The notes beneath the pieces are model-generated. The model had not been told where the DNA came from. It saw nothing but the letters and a program-made list of their open reading frames with translations, and searched no databases. Positions 56,691-64,000 of a stretch of DNA of 64,000 nucleotides are shown piece by piece. A program made the translations under genes and the position numbers. Position 1 is the stretch's first letter, and each line of letters starts with the position of its first letter. The stretch comes from Lysobacter sp. yr284 (GTDB lineage: Bacteria > Pseudomonadota > Gammaproteobacteria > Xanthomonadales > Xanthomonadaceae). The stretch is taken from NCBI RefSeq assembly GCF_900107375.1, contig NZ_FNPT01000008.1, positions 7,361-71,360 of the forward strand, read 5' to 3'.

Positions 56691-58085
56691 ATGATCCGCA
56701 AGAATCTGCTTTCGCTGGCCCTGCTCGCCGGTCTGTCGGGTGTGGCCTTCGCCGCGGCCGCCGATGAAATGGGCGCCGAGCCGGTCACCGCCGCGCCGCT
56801 GGCCAAGGCCTTCGGCGCCGTCGATTTCGCCACCTCCGGCAAGGCCGGCACGATCCGCAGCGTCGATCTCGGCCTGCCGAGCCAGGCCAGCACGGCCGCG
56901 CTCGGCCAGTTGCGCATCGAGCAGGGCCGCCATGGCCAGCCGCTGCAGGTGGGCCTGGCCCGCACCGTCGGCCGCAGCCGCATCGACCTGGGCGGCTTGA
57001 ACTGGGAAACCCTGGCCGACGGTTCGCGCGGCGCGCGCTTCAGCCTGACCTCGACCAACGCCGTAGCGCTGCGCGCCGGCCTGCAACTGCGCGCGAACGG
57101 CAAGGCCGACGCGGGCGCGGTGACGCTGCGCTTCGCCGGCAACGACGGCCGCGTGTTCGCGCAGGACGGCCTTGCGTTCGCCAAGGCCGGCACCGGCTGG
57201 TCGCCGGTCGTGGCCGGCGACACCCTGACCGTGGAAATCGTGCTCGCGCCGGGCCAGCGCGCGGACGATTTCAGCCTCAAGGTGCCGCAGCTCTCGCATC
57301 TGGACGTGGACCCGGCCGCGAGCTCGCGCGAGCTCGCCAAGGCCAGCGGCGTCGGCGCCAGCCAGGCCTGCGAGAAGGACATCGTCTGCCGGGTGAGCCC
57401 GTCGGCCGGCTTCCTGGCCGCGAGCAAGGCGGTGGCGCGCATGGTCTACACCAGCGGCGGCAGCTCCTATCTGTGCAGCGGCACCTTGCTCAACAACAGC
57501 AACTCGCCCAAGCGCCAGCTGTTCTGGACCGCGGCGCACTGCATCAGCACCCAGGCCGAGGCCGACAGCCTGCAGACCTACTGGTTCTTCGACGCCACCG
57601 CCTGCAACAACGACACCGCCAGCGCCTCGGCGGTGACCCTGGCCGGCGGCGCCTACCTGCGCCACGCCGACACCACCCGCGACACCTCGCTGCTGGAGCT
57701 CAAGAGCGCGCCGCCGGCGGGCGCCTACTACGCGGCCTGGAACAGCGCCGCGCTGGCCTCGACCGGCACCTCGATCGAGGGCATCCACCATCCGGCCGGC
57801 GATCTCAAGAAATACTCGTTGGGTTCGGTGACCAGCCTGTCGACCTCGCTCGACGGCCGCAGCCCGCTGACCCAGGTGAAGTGGAGCGCCGGCGTCACCG
57901 AAGGCGGTTCGTCGGGCTCGGGCCTGTTCACCGTCGCCGGCAACGGCGACTACCAACTGCGCGGCGGCCTGTACGGCGGTTACTCGGCGTGCAAGAAGAA
58001 GGGGCAGCTGGGGCCGAACCAGCCCGATGCGTACTCGCGCCTGGACGGCGTGTGGTCGAGCGTGTCCTCGTACTTCTCGCCCTGA
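56691..58085 (+). CDS. Lysyl-endopeptidase-like S1 serine protease
   Basis: This 464-residue secreted protease has a signal peptide (MIRKNLLSLALLAGLSGVAF, cleavage near residue 21). A beta-rich pro-region runs to about residue 210 and an S1 domain completes the protein. The triad is His in WTAAHCIST, Asp in TRDTSLLEL and Ser in EGGSSGSGLF. The sequence around the Ser is GGSSGSG rather than GDSGG, typical of Lys-C/Achromobacter-type proteases. Paired Cys (CEKDIVC) recall the Lys-C N terminus. AGGAAG precedes ATG 56691. A strong terminator follows. Confidence 0.9.
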   Translation: MIRKNLLSLALLAGLSGVAFAAAADEMGAEPVTAAPLAKAFGAVDFATSGKAGTIRSVDLGLPSQASTAALGQLRIEQGRHGQPLQVGLARTVGRSRIDLGGLNWETLADGSRGARFSLTSTNAVALRAGLQLRANGKADAGAVTLRFAGNDGRVFAQDGLAFAKAGTGWSPVVAGDTLTVEIVLAPGQRADDFSLKVPQLSHLDVDPAASSRELAKASGVGASQACEKDIVCRVSPSAGFLAASKAVARMVYTSGGSSYLCSGTLLNNSNSPKRQLFWTAAHCISTQAEADSLQTYWFFDATACNNDTASASAVTLAGGAYLRHADTTRDTSLLELKSAPPAGAYYAAWNSAALASTGTSIEGIHHPAGDLKKYSLGSVTSLSTSLDGRSPLTQVKWSAGVTEGGSSGSGLFTVAGNGDYQLRGGLYGGYSACKKKGQLGPNQPDAYSRLDGVWSSVSSYFSP

Positions 58086-58133
58086 GTTCCATCGTCGCGG
58101 CCGACCCGTCGCGACCCCACCCTGAGTGAAGTT

Positions 58134-58171
58134 GCGCCGCGCGTCCCGGACGGTACGCGCGGCGCCTTTTT
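58134..58171 (+). terminator. Rho-independent terminator
   Basis: An 11-bp perfect stem (gcgccgcgcgt / acgcgcggcgc) with a 10-base loop is followed by five T residues. Confidence 0.9.
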
Positions 58172-58204
58172 GTTGCGCGCCGGGGTTTGCGCCGTTGCCG
58201 GCGC

Positions 58205-59080
58205 TCAACCGCGCGCGGCGCCGAACACTTCCTCGATGCGCCGGGCGATATGCGCGCCGTGGGTGGCCAGGGCGAAGTGGCCCGCATCGAGCAGTTCCAC
58301 CTGCGCGTCGGGGTTGTCGCGGCGATAGGCCTGCGCGCCGGGTGGGATGAAGAACGGATCGTGCCGGCCCCAGATCACCAGCGTCGGCACCCGGCGTTCG
58401 CGGAAGAACTGCTGGAACTGCGGGTACAGCGTCAGGTTGTTGGCGTAGTCCAGGGTCAGGTCGAGCTGGATGTCGGCGTTGCCGGGGCGCTGCATCAGCA
58501 GGTAATCCAGGTGATAGGCCTCCGGCGCGACCAGGCTCGGGTCGGGCTCGCCGTTCTCGTACTGCCAGCGGGTCGCCTCCAGCGACAGGAACTGGCGCAG
58601 CGCCTCGCGATTGCCCGGGCTCGGGTCGGCCCAGTAGCGGCGCATCGGGTCCCAGGCCTCGCCCAGGCCTTCCAGGTAGGCGTTGCCGTTCTGCGAGATC
58701 AATCCGGTCACCCGATCGGGCTTGGCCAGGGCCAGGCGCAGGCCGGCCGGCGCGCCGTAGTCGAACACGTACAGCGCGTAGCGCTGCAGGTCGAGCGCGT
58801 CGACGAAGGCTTCCAGGGTGCGGCCGAGGTGGTCGAAGCCGTAGACGTAACCGCGCGCGTCCGGCACTTGGGTGAAGCCGAAGCCGGGCAGGTCGGGGGC
58901 GACGAGGTGGAAGCGGCCGGCGAGCCGCTGGATCAGTTCGCGGAACATCAGCGAGCTGGTCGGGAAGCCGTGCAGCAGCAACAGGGTCGGGGCGTTCGGG
59001 TCGCCGGCCTCGCGGTAGAAGACGCGCAGGCCGTCGGCTTCGACGTAACGGTGGTGGACCGGGAACGGGGAGGAGGACAT
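58205..59080 (-). CDS. Alpha/beta hydrolase with Asp nucleophile
   Basis: This 291-residue cytoplasmic hydrolase has the oxyanion motif LLLHGFPTSS and PDLPGFGFT. The nucleophile elbow VFDYGAPAG has Asp where esterases have Ser. A second acid follows WGRHDPFF, and the catalytic His is in DAGHFAL. An Asp nucleophile points to haloalkane dehalogenase, fluoroacetate dehalogenase or epoxide hydrolase relatives. The substrate cannot be told. It diverges from a CGNR regulator gene across a shared operator-like region, so it is probably controlled by that regulator. Confidence 0.87.
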   Translation of the reverse strand: MSSSPFPVHHRYVEADGLRVFYREAGDPNAPTLLLLHGFPTSSLMFRELIQRLAGRFHLVAPDLPGFGFTQVPDARGYVYGFDHLGRTLEAFVDALDLQRYALYVFDYGAPAGLRLALAKPDRVTGLISQNGNAYLEGLGEAWDPMRRYWADPSPGNREALRQFLSLEATRWQYENGEPDPSLVAPEAYHLDYLLMQRPGNADIQLDLTLDYANNLTLYPQFQQFFRERRVPTLVIWGRHDPFFIPPGAQAYRRDNPDAQVELLDAGHFALATHGAHIARRIEEVFGAARG

Positions 59081-59100
59081 GGGGAGGTTTCCTGAAAGTT

Positions 59101-59185
59101 GTAACCCTGATTCGAATTGAATTCGGGTTACAAAAGGCTAGTCATACCCGATGTAACTTGTCAAATATTATTTTTATGGTTACAT
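59101..59185. promoter_or_regulatory. Divergent promoter/operator with four GTAAC half-sites
   Basis: Half-sites gtaac (59101), gttac (59127), gtaac (59153) and gttac (59179) start exactly 26 bases apart and alternate in orientation, forming two inverted repeats. A plus-strand promoter candidate, ttgtca (59158-59163) and tacatt (59181-59186) with a 17-base spacer, is embedded in the right-hand repeat. The region is sharply AT-rich. It lies between divergent genes for a hydrolase and a CGNR regulator. Confidence 0.75.
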
Positions 59186-59209
59186 TGGCCGCTCACAGGA
59201 CACCGCCCG

Positions 59210-59773
59210 ATGACGACCCCGACGCCCACCGACTGGCCCCCGCTGATCGCCGGCCAGCCCGCGCTCGACCTGCTCAACACGCTGACCCTCGAGAACGGCG
59301 CGTTGATCGAGCACCTGACCGACGATGCCGCCGCGGCCGCGTGGCTGGGCCGCGCGGGCGGCTACGCGCTGGCGCCGCCGCCGCACCTGGCGGCGCGTGC
59401 GCGCGCGCTGCGCGAGGCGATCCGCGCGGCGGTGGAAGCGCGCAAGCACGGCCGGCCGGCCGACCTGGCGCCGCTCAACGCGCTGCTGGCGCAGATGCAC
59501 AGCCACCTGGTGCTGGAACCGGGCGAGGACGGCGCCGCCGCGCGCCGCGCCGCCGTCGGCGATCCCGCCTGGCGCGCGCTGGCGCCGCTGGGCGAGGCCG
59601 CGGCGCAGTTGCTCGCCGAGCTCGACTTCGCCCTGGTGCGCCAGTGCGAACACAGCGACTGCGTGCTGTGGTTCCACGACACCACCAAGTCGCACCGGCG
59701 CCGCTGGTGCGCCATGGCGCTGTGCGGGAACCGGCATAAGGTCAGCGAGTTCCGCAAGCGGCGGGGCGGGTGA
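59210..59773 (+). CDS. CGNR zinc-finger transcriptional regulator
   Basis: This 187-residue protein has an N-terminal ABATE stress-sensing domain (about 10-130, starting GQPALDLLNTL). A C-terminal CGNR zinc finger (about 143-187) follows, with C-x4-C in QCEHSDCVLWFHDTTKSHRR and CAMALCGNRHK. CGNR proteins are DNA-binding regulators, often next to a divergently transcribed enzyme gene. Here the target is likely the adjacent alpha/beta hydrolase and itself. ATG 59210 has CACAGGA upstream; an in-frame ATG at 59117 lies inside the operator region. Confidence 0.9.
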   Translation: MTTPTPTDWPPLIAGQPALDLLNTLTLENGALIEHLTDDAAAAAWLGRAGGYALAPPPHLAARARALREAIRAAVEARKHGRPADLAPLNALLAQMHSHLVLEPGEDGAAARRAAVGDPAWRALAPLGEAAAQLLAELDFALVRQCEHSDCVLWFHDTTKSHRRRWCAMALCGNRHKVSEFRKRRGG

Positions 59774-59922
59774 GCGGCGGCCGCGTCGAGGCGGTGGAGC
59801 GTCCGGTCGTGTACTCGCGTTCAGCGGACAACTTGGTTGCGCGTGCCGAGGGCTGGGCATGTTGGCTGGCGCCATCCGCGTAGACGCGGGCAGCGAAAGA
59901 CGCTGGAGCCATGTCGCGTTGA

Positions 59923-60117
59923 AGCCCTGGATGCCCGCCTCCGCGGGCATGACGGTAGCCGGGGTTCACGACGATGCCTCCACGCCGTCATTCCCGCGAA
60001 GGCGGGAATCCAGAGACTTCGGAGTCGTGTCGCGATGACGCCCTGGATGCCCGCGTTCGCGGGCATGACGGTAGGCGGAGGGCGCGACGATGCCTCCACA
60101 CCATCGTTCCCGCGAAG
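59923..60117. repeat. REP-like cluster of four units
   Basis: Four short hairpin units lie in a row: two reading ctggatgcccgcXXXcgcgggcat (59926-59950 and 60041-60066) and two reading attcccgcgaaggcggga (59989-60009) or its truncated form (60105-60117). This is the classical attcccgcgaa REP type. Related single units occur near 139 and 4498. It fills the gap before the second M13 gene. Confidence 0.8.
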
Positions 60118-60238
60118 AATGCCGACAACGCGCGCCCGCTTTGCCGCGCCGGGCTGTCGGCCGGCCAAACCAACGGCCCACGACACCGCCCCGCCGCCTG
60201 CGCTAGTCTCGGCGGTTTCCACCGGGGACCGCACCTCC

Positions 60239-62317
60239 ATGAATCTCTCCCGCTTGAGCCTGACCCTGGCGCTCGCCGCCGCGCTGGCCGCTCCCTCTGC
60301 ATTCGCCGCCGGCGCCGCCGCGTCCAAGGGCGCGCCCGCGGCCGGCAAGCCGGTGCTCGGCGATTTCGGCGTCGACCTCACCGCGCGCGACACCAGCGTC
60401 AAGCCGGGCGACGACTTCAATCGCTACGTCAACGGCCACTGGCTGGCGACCTACCAGTTGAAGGATTACGAGACCTCCTACGGTTCGTTCAACAAGCTGC
60501 GCGACGATTCCGAAGCCGACGTGCACGCGATCATCGAAGAGCTGGTCAAGCGCAAGGACCTGGCGCCGGGCAGCGAGCAGCAGAAGCTGCGCGACTACTA
60601 CGCCAGCTACATGGACCGCGCCGCGCGCGACGCCGCCGGCATCGCGCCGCTGCGGCCGGTGCTGGACAAGATCGCGAAGATCGATTCCGCCGGCGCCCTG
60701 ATCGCCGCCTTCGGCGACGTCGACCTCGACGGCACCAACGCGCCGCTGCGCTTCGGCGTCGATCTCGACCGCAAGGACCCCGACCGCTACCTGGTCGGCC
60801 TGCGCGTCGGCGGCCTGGGCCTGCCGGACCGCGATTACTACCTCAACCCGGACGCGCGCTTCGTCGGCATCCGCACCGCCTATCTCGCCCACATCGAGCG
60901 CATGCTCGGTTTCGCCGGGATCCAGGACGCCAAGGCGCGCGCGCAGGCGGTGCTGGAACTGGAGACCGCGCTGGCCAAGCCGCAGTGGGAGCGCGCGCAG
61001 TTGCGCAACCGCGACAAGACCTACAACGTGTCCGGCTTCGCCGAACTGGCCAAGCAGTACCCGGGCTACGACTGGGCCGCGCAGCTCAAGGCGCAGGGCA
61101 TGCCGGCGATCGACAAGGTCAACGTCGCCACCCCGAGCGCGGTGCAGCCGGTGATCGACGCCGTCGCCAAGACCCCGCTGCCGGTGTGGCGCGATTACCT
61201 GGCCTTCCACGCCGTGCGCAACAACGCCGCGCTGCTCAGCCGCGAGATCGACGATGCGGCCTTCGCCTTCAACGGCACCGTGCTGAGCGGCCAGAAGGCC
61301 CAGCGCGACGACTGGAAGCGCGCGGTCGCCACCGTCACCGGCAGCGACGCGCTCGGCGATGCGATGGGCAAGCTGTACGTGGAGCGCCACTTCTCGCCGC
61401 AGGCCAAGGCGGCCATGCAGCAGTTGGTGGAGAACCTGCGCAAGGCGCTGCGCGCCAACATCGAGAAGATCGACTGGATGGGCGCGGACACCAAGACCGA
61501 GGCCTACCGCAAGCTCGACAGCTTCCGGCCCAAGGTCGGCTATCCGGACAAGTGGCGCGACTACTCCAGCGTCAGCATCGTGCCGGGCGACCTGATGGCC
61601 AACACCTTGCAGATGCGCCGCTACCAGCGCGCCGACCAGGTGCGCCGGATCGGCACCCGCACCGACCGCGACGAGTGGTTCATGACCCCGCAGACGGTCA
61701 ACGCCTACTACAACTCGACCTTCAACGAGATCGTGTTCCCGGCCGGCATCCTGCAGGCGCCGTTCTTCGACCTCAACGCCGACGCGGCGGTGAACTACGG
61801 CGGCATCGGCGCGGTGATCGGCCATGAGATGGGCCACGGCTTCGACGACCAGGGCAGCAAGTCCGACTTCGCCGGCATCCAGCGCAACTGGTGGACCGAC
61901 CAGGACCGCAGCCGCTTCGAGCAGCGGACCAAGGCGCTGGGCGCGCAGTACGACGCGTTCTGCCCGCTGCCGGGCCAGTGCGTCAACGGCCAGCTGACCA
62001 TGGGCGAGAACATCGGCGACCTGGGCGGCGTGTCGATGGCCTACACCGCCTACCAGCTGAGCCTGGGCGGCAAGCCCGCGGCGAAGATCGACGGGCTCAG
62101 CGGCGACCAGCGCTTCTTCCTGTCGTGGGGCCAGATCTGGAAGGGCAAGTACCGCGACGAGGCGCTGCTGAACCAGATCAAGACCAACCCGCATTCGCCG
62201 TCGCAGTACCGCGCCAACGGGCCGCTGCGCAATTTCGACCCGTGGTACACGGCGTTCGAGGTCAAGCCGGGCGATGCGATGTACATCGCGCCGGAGCAGC
62301 GCGTGCGGATCTGGTGA
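60239..62317 (+). CDS. M13 family metallopeptidase, copy 2
   Basis: This 692-residue secreted M13 peptidase has a signal peptide (MNLSRLSLTLALAAALAAPS, cleavage near FAAGA). The zinc motif HEMGH lies in AVIGHEMGHGFDDQG, the third ligand in MGENIGDLGG, and NAYYNSTFNEIVFPAGILQ is the substrate segment. The C terminus ends VRIW. It is diverged from the copy at 47438 but aligns along its whole length. ATG 60239 has GGGGA upstream. It is a probable peptide-degrading enzyme of the cell envelope. Confidence 0.94.
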   Translation: MNLSRLSLTLALAAALAAPSAFAAGAAASKGAPAAGKPVLGDFGVDLTARDTSVKPGDDFNRYVNGHWLATYQLKDYETSYGSFNKLRDDSEADVHAIIEELVKRKDLAPGSEQQKLRDYYASYMDRAARDAAGIAPLRPVLDKIAKIDSAGALIAAFGDVDLDGTNAPLRFGVDLDRKDPDRYLVGLRVGGLGLPDRDYYLNPDARFVGIRTAYLAHIERMLGFAGIQDAKARAQAVLELETALAKPQWERAQLRNRDKTYNVSGFAELAKQYPGYDWAAQLKAQGMPAIDKVNVATPSAVQPVIDAVAKTPLPVWRDYLAFHAVRNNAALLSREIDDAAFAFNGTVLSGQKAQRDDWKRAVATVTGSDALGDAMGKLYVERHFSPQAKAAMQQLVENLRKALRANIEKIDWMGADTKTEAYRKLDSFRPKVGYPDKWRDYSSVSIVPGDLMANTLQMRRYQRADQVRRIGTRTDRDEWFMTPQTVNAYYNSTFNEIVFPAGILQAPFFDLNADAAVNYGGIGAVIGHEMGHGFDDQGSKSDFAGIQRNWWTDQDRSRFEQRTKALGAQYDAFCPLPGQCVNGQLTMGENIGDLGGVSMAYTAYQLSLGGKPAAKIDGLSGDQRFFLSWGQIWKGKYRDEALLNQIKTNPHSPSQYRANGPLRNFDPWYTAFEVKPGDAMYIAPEQRVRIW

Positions 62318-62450
62318 TGCGCTTGCGGTAGCGCACGGCTCGCCGCGGCGGGCCGGGCGCTGCGGACGGGGGCGGGTTCGTCGGCCGGCGAGGCTGCGGA
62401 TCCGCCCTTTGTTTTTTGTGCGCACGCAGGTGGCGGCGTAATTGGATCGG

Positions 62451-62515
62451 CGCGGTCGCGGCTCGCGCCGCTCCCACATGCGCTACCTGTAGGAGCGGCG
62501 CGAGCCGCGACCGCG
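62451..62515. repeat. Dispersed repeat A, inverted pair
   Basis: Inverse copy at 62451-62476 and direct copy at 62487-62515 of the gtaggagcggcgcgagccgc-type unit are only 10 bases apart, so this pair can form a tight hairpin. It lies in the 340-base gap after the M13 gene. Confidence 0.88.
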
Positions 62516-62659
62516 AAAACCCAGCGCCGGCGCAACCCCGAGGCCAAGCCCGGCCCGCGCACACTGGTCCGGCCGCGCGACCGCCGCCGCTATGGCAGCC
62601 GGCGAGGGCGGTGCAGCGGCGCGCTACACTGGCCCGCGTTCGTCGCGAGCCGCGTGCCG

Positions 62660-62977
62660 ATGCCTTACCTGATCGTCGAATTGCTGCGCTGTACCCGCGA
62701 GGATTTTCCCGGTTGGGTCGAATGCCGCCTGATCGATGCGGACGGGCGCGCGCACCGCTTCGAGGAAAAGGCCCCGGTCGTGTCGGCGCAGCTGTGCGGC
62801 GATGCGGCGTTCCCGCAGCCCGGCGCCATCGCCTGCGAACGTGTGGGCGAGCGCGAGGACGCGTCGGGACGGCGGCGGGTGCAGGTCGATACCCGGCATC
62901 CGTGGTCGGTGCAATCCGATACGGGGCTGACCCGGTTCGAAGTGCTGGCCTCGCAGGTGCTCGAGCGGGCGCCGTGA
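62660..62977 (+). CDS. Small hypothetical protein
   Basis: This 105-residue soluble protein is beta-rich with the N terminus MPYLIVELLRCTREDFPGWV and ends RFEVLASQVLERAP. The family is not recognised. The start could be GTG 62654 or ATG 62660; the latter is at better distance from the GAG at 62647. It has no signal peptide. Confidence 0.72.
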   Translation: MPYLIVELLRCTREDFPGWVECRLIDADGRAHRFEEKAPVVSAQLCGDAAFPQPGAIACERVGEREDASGRRRVQVDTRHPWSVQSDTGLTRFEVLASQVLERAP

Positions 62978-63096
62978 GTCCGGCCGCCATCGTTCGCGAC
63001 TGCGCATGGGCCTCGTTGCGCGGCGAGCGGGCCTGCGCGCGGCCGCCGTCCGCGTCGCCGGCGAAGCGGGCGCGAAGGTCCCGCTAGAATTCCGCG

Positions 63097-63519
63097 ATGG
63101 TTTACCCCGGCCTGTTCCTGATCGCCTTCATCGCCGCCACGCTGCTGCCCGCGCAATCGGAAGCCGCGCTGGCGGCGCTGATCGTCGAAGGCTACCCGCC
63201 GTGGCTGCTGGTCGCCGTCGCCACCGTCGGCAACGTGCTGGGTTCGACCGTCAACTGGTGGCTGGGCCGCGGCCTGACCCGCTTCGGCGACCGCCGCTGG
63301 TTCCCGGTCAAGCCCGCGCAACTGCAACGCGCGCAGGCCTGGTACGGCCGCTACGGGCAATGGAGCCTGTTGCTGAGTTGGGTGCCGGTGATCGGCGATC
63401 CGCTGACCCTGGCCGCGGGGGTGATGCGCGAGCCGTTGCGGACGTTCCTGGTGCTGGTGACCATCGCCAAGCTGGCGCGCTACATCGTGGTGGCCGCGGT
63501 GGCCTTGCGCTGGGCGTGA
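63097..63519 (+). CDS. yqaA: YqaA family membrane protein
   Basis: This 140-residue inner-membrane protein matches the YqaA branch of the DedA/SNARE-associated family. It has about four hydrophobic segments, GNVLGSTVNWWLGRG near residue 47 and SWVPVIGDPLTLAAGVMREP near residue 94. The latter resembles the DedA motif with its Pro and acidic residue. DedA relatives act in lipid carrier transport, but the exact role of YqaA is unknown. The ribosome site is weak. Confidence 0.88.
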   Translation: MVYPGLFLIAFIAATLLPAQSEAALAALIVEGYPPWLLVAVATVGNVLGSTVNWWLGRGLTRFGDRRWFPVKPAQLQRAQAWYGRYGQWSLLLSWVPVIGDPLTLAAGVMREPLRTFLVLVTIAKLARYIVVAAVALRWA

Positions 63520-63589
63520 GCGCCGGCGAAGGCGGGCAGGCGGGGGTGTTAAAGTGCGGGCCTCCTCGTTGCAAGCATGAGCCGCCGCC

Positions 63590-64000
63590 ATGAACACGCC
63601 TGTCGCCTTCTATCCCATCGGCACCCCCGGCCAGCCCTGGGGCCCCGCGCAGGTCGCCGAATGGCGTTCGCGCCAGGTCCGCCACCGCAGCTATTTCGAG
63701 GAAGTGGCGAGCGTCATCGAGCGGCTGGGCGAGCGCTACGAGAAAATCCAGTACGGCGAACTCGACTACGGCGCCGACGGCCGCTTCCCGCTGTTCGCGC
63801 TGAAGAGCCGCAACTGGGACGAATCGCTGCCGACGATGCTGGTCACCGGCGGCGTGCATGGCTACGAGACCAGCGGCGTGCATGGCGCGCTGCTGTTCCT
63901 GGACCAGTACGCCGGCGCCTACGCCGGCCGCATCAACCTGCTGGTGGCGCCGTGCGTCAGCCCGTGGGCGTACGAGCGCATCCATCGCTGGAATCCCGAG
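63590..64000 (+). CDS. M14-type metallopeptidase / deacylase, partial
   Basis: The first 137 residues of a gene that runs off the window. VTGGVHGYETSG carries the H-x-x-E zinc ligands of the M14 carboxypeptidase/succinylglutamate desuccinylase superfamily, and APCVSPWAYERIHRWNP resembles the following conserved segment. Such enzymes remove C-terminal residues or acyl groups from amino acids. There is no signal peptide. The third ligand and catalytic Glu lie beyond the end. Confidence 0.8.
   Translation, partial: MNTPVAFYPIGTPGQPWGPAQVAEWRSRQVRHRSYFEEVASVIERLGERYEKIQYGELDYGADGRFPLFALKSRNWDESLPTMLVTGGVHGYETSGVHGALLFLDQYAGAYAGRINLLVAPCVSPWAYERIHRWNPE

Noticed and set aside
60203-62479. 758-residue minus-strand frame across the second M13 gene
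   Set aside because: Shadow of a well-supported metallopeptidase on the plus strand.

Overview
The window looks like a chromosomal segment of a Lysobacter-like gammaproteobacterium (Xanthomonadaceae). The basis is very high GC with GC-rich third codon positions, alpha-lytic-type serine proteases with pro-regions, an XAC0095-family protein, three proteins ending in an XVIPCD-like domain (the secretion signal of Xanthomonadales killing type IV secretion systems), and dense families of dispersed hairpin repeats between genes. The assignment rests on gene content; no rRNA or tRNA gene was seen.

Layout. 0-4.6 kb: liuC, then a Fur-box-preceded feoA-feoB operon with a small Cys-rich membrane protein, bracketed and followed by long inverted intergenic repeats. 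4.6-9.7 kb (minus strand): a hypothetical protein, a zinc-ribbon protein and a bactofilin in one likely operon, then a membrane-anchored J-domain protein coupled to an HscC-type Hsp70. 9.7-27 kb: mostly branched-chain amino acid and acyl-CoA catabolism (liuB, acetyl-CoA acetyltransferase, liuA, leucine dehydrogenase, fused isobutyryl-CoA mutase), with two Ala-rich lipoproteins, an S8 autotransporter, an alpha carbonic anhydrase directly upstream of liuA, and a prolyl-4-hydroxylase-like enzyme.

27-40 kb is the accessory part. A helical protein is translationally coupled to an 812-residue protein with an N-terminal zeta-toxin-type kinase and a C-terminal XVIPCD-like tail. A degenerate copy of the helical partner lies just upstream. 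An AT-rich block carries an ApeA-like HEPN gene, a candidate single-gene phage defence. Next come an XAC0095-family protein, a conserved hypothetical, a terminator and a striking array of about twelve 21-bp palindromic tandem units. After these lie a lipoprotein and an HEXXH metallopeptidase-like XVIPCD protein.

40-64 kb is rich in secreted hydrolases: two alpha-lytic-type S1 proteases, a tandem pair of S8 proteases, two M13 metallopeptidases, a lysyl-endopeptidase-like protease and a partial M14 peptidase. A third lipoprotein plus HEXXH-XVIPCD pair lies at 53.1-55.0 kb. A CGNR regulator diverges from an alpha/beta hydrolase across an operator-like region with four evenly spaced GTAAC half-sites.

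How it fits together: the secreted proteases and three candidate effector/immunity loci suit a predatory or competitive soil bacterium. In all three loci the candidate immunity gene comes first and the effector second. No type IV secretion structural genes are in the window. The zeta-type effector with its coupled partner is the best candidate for an undescribed system.
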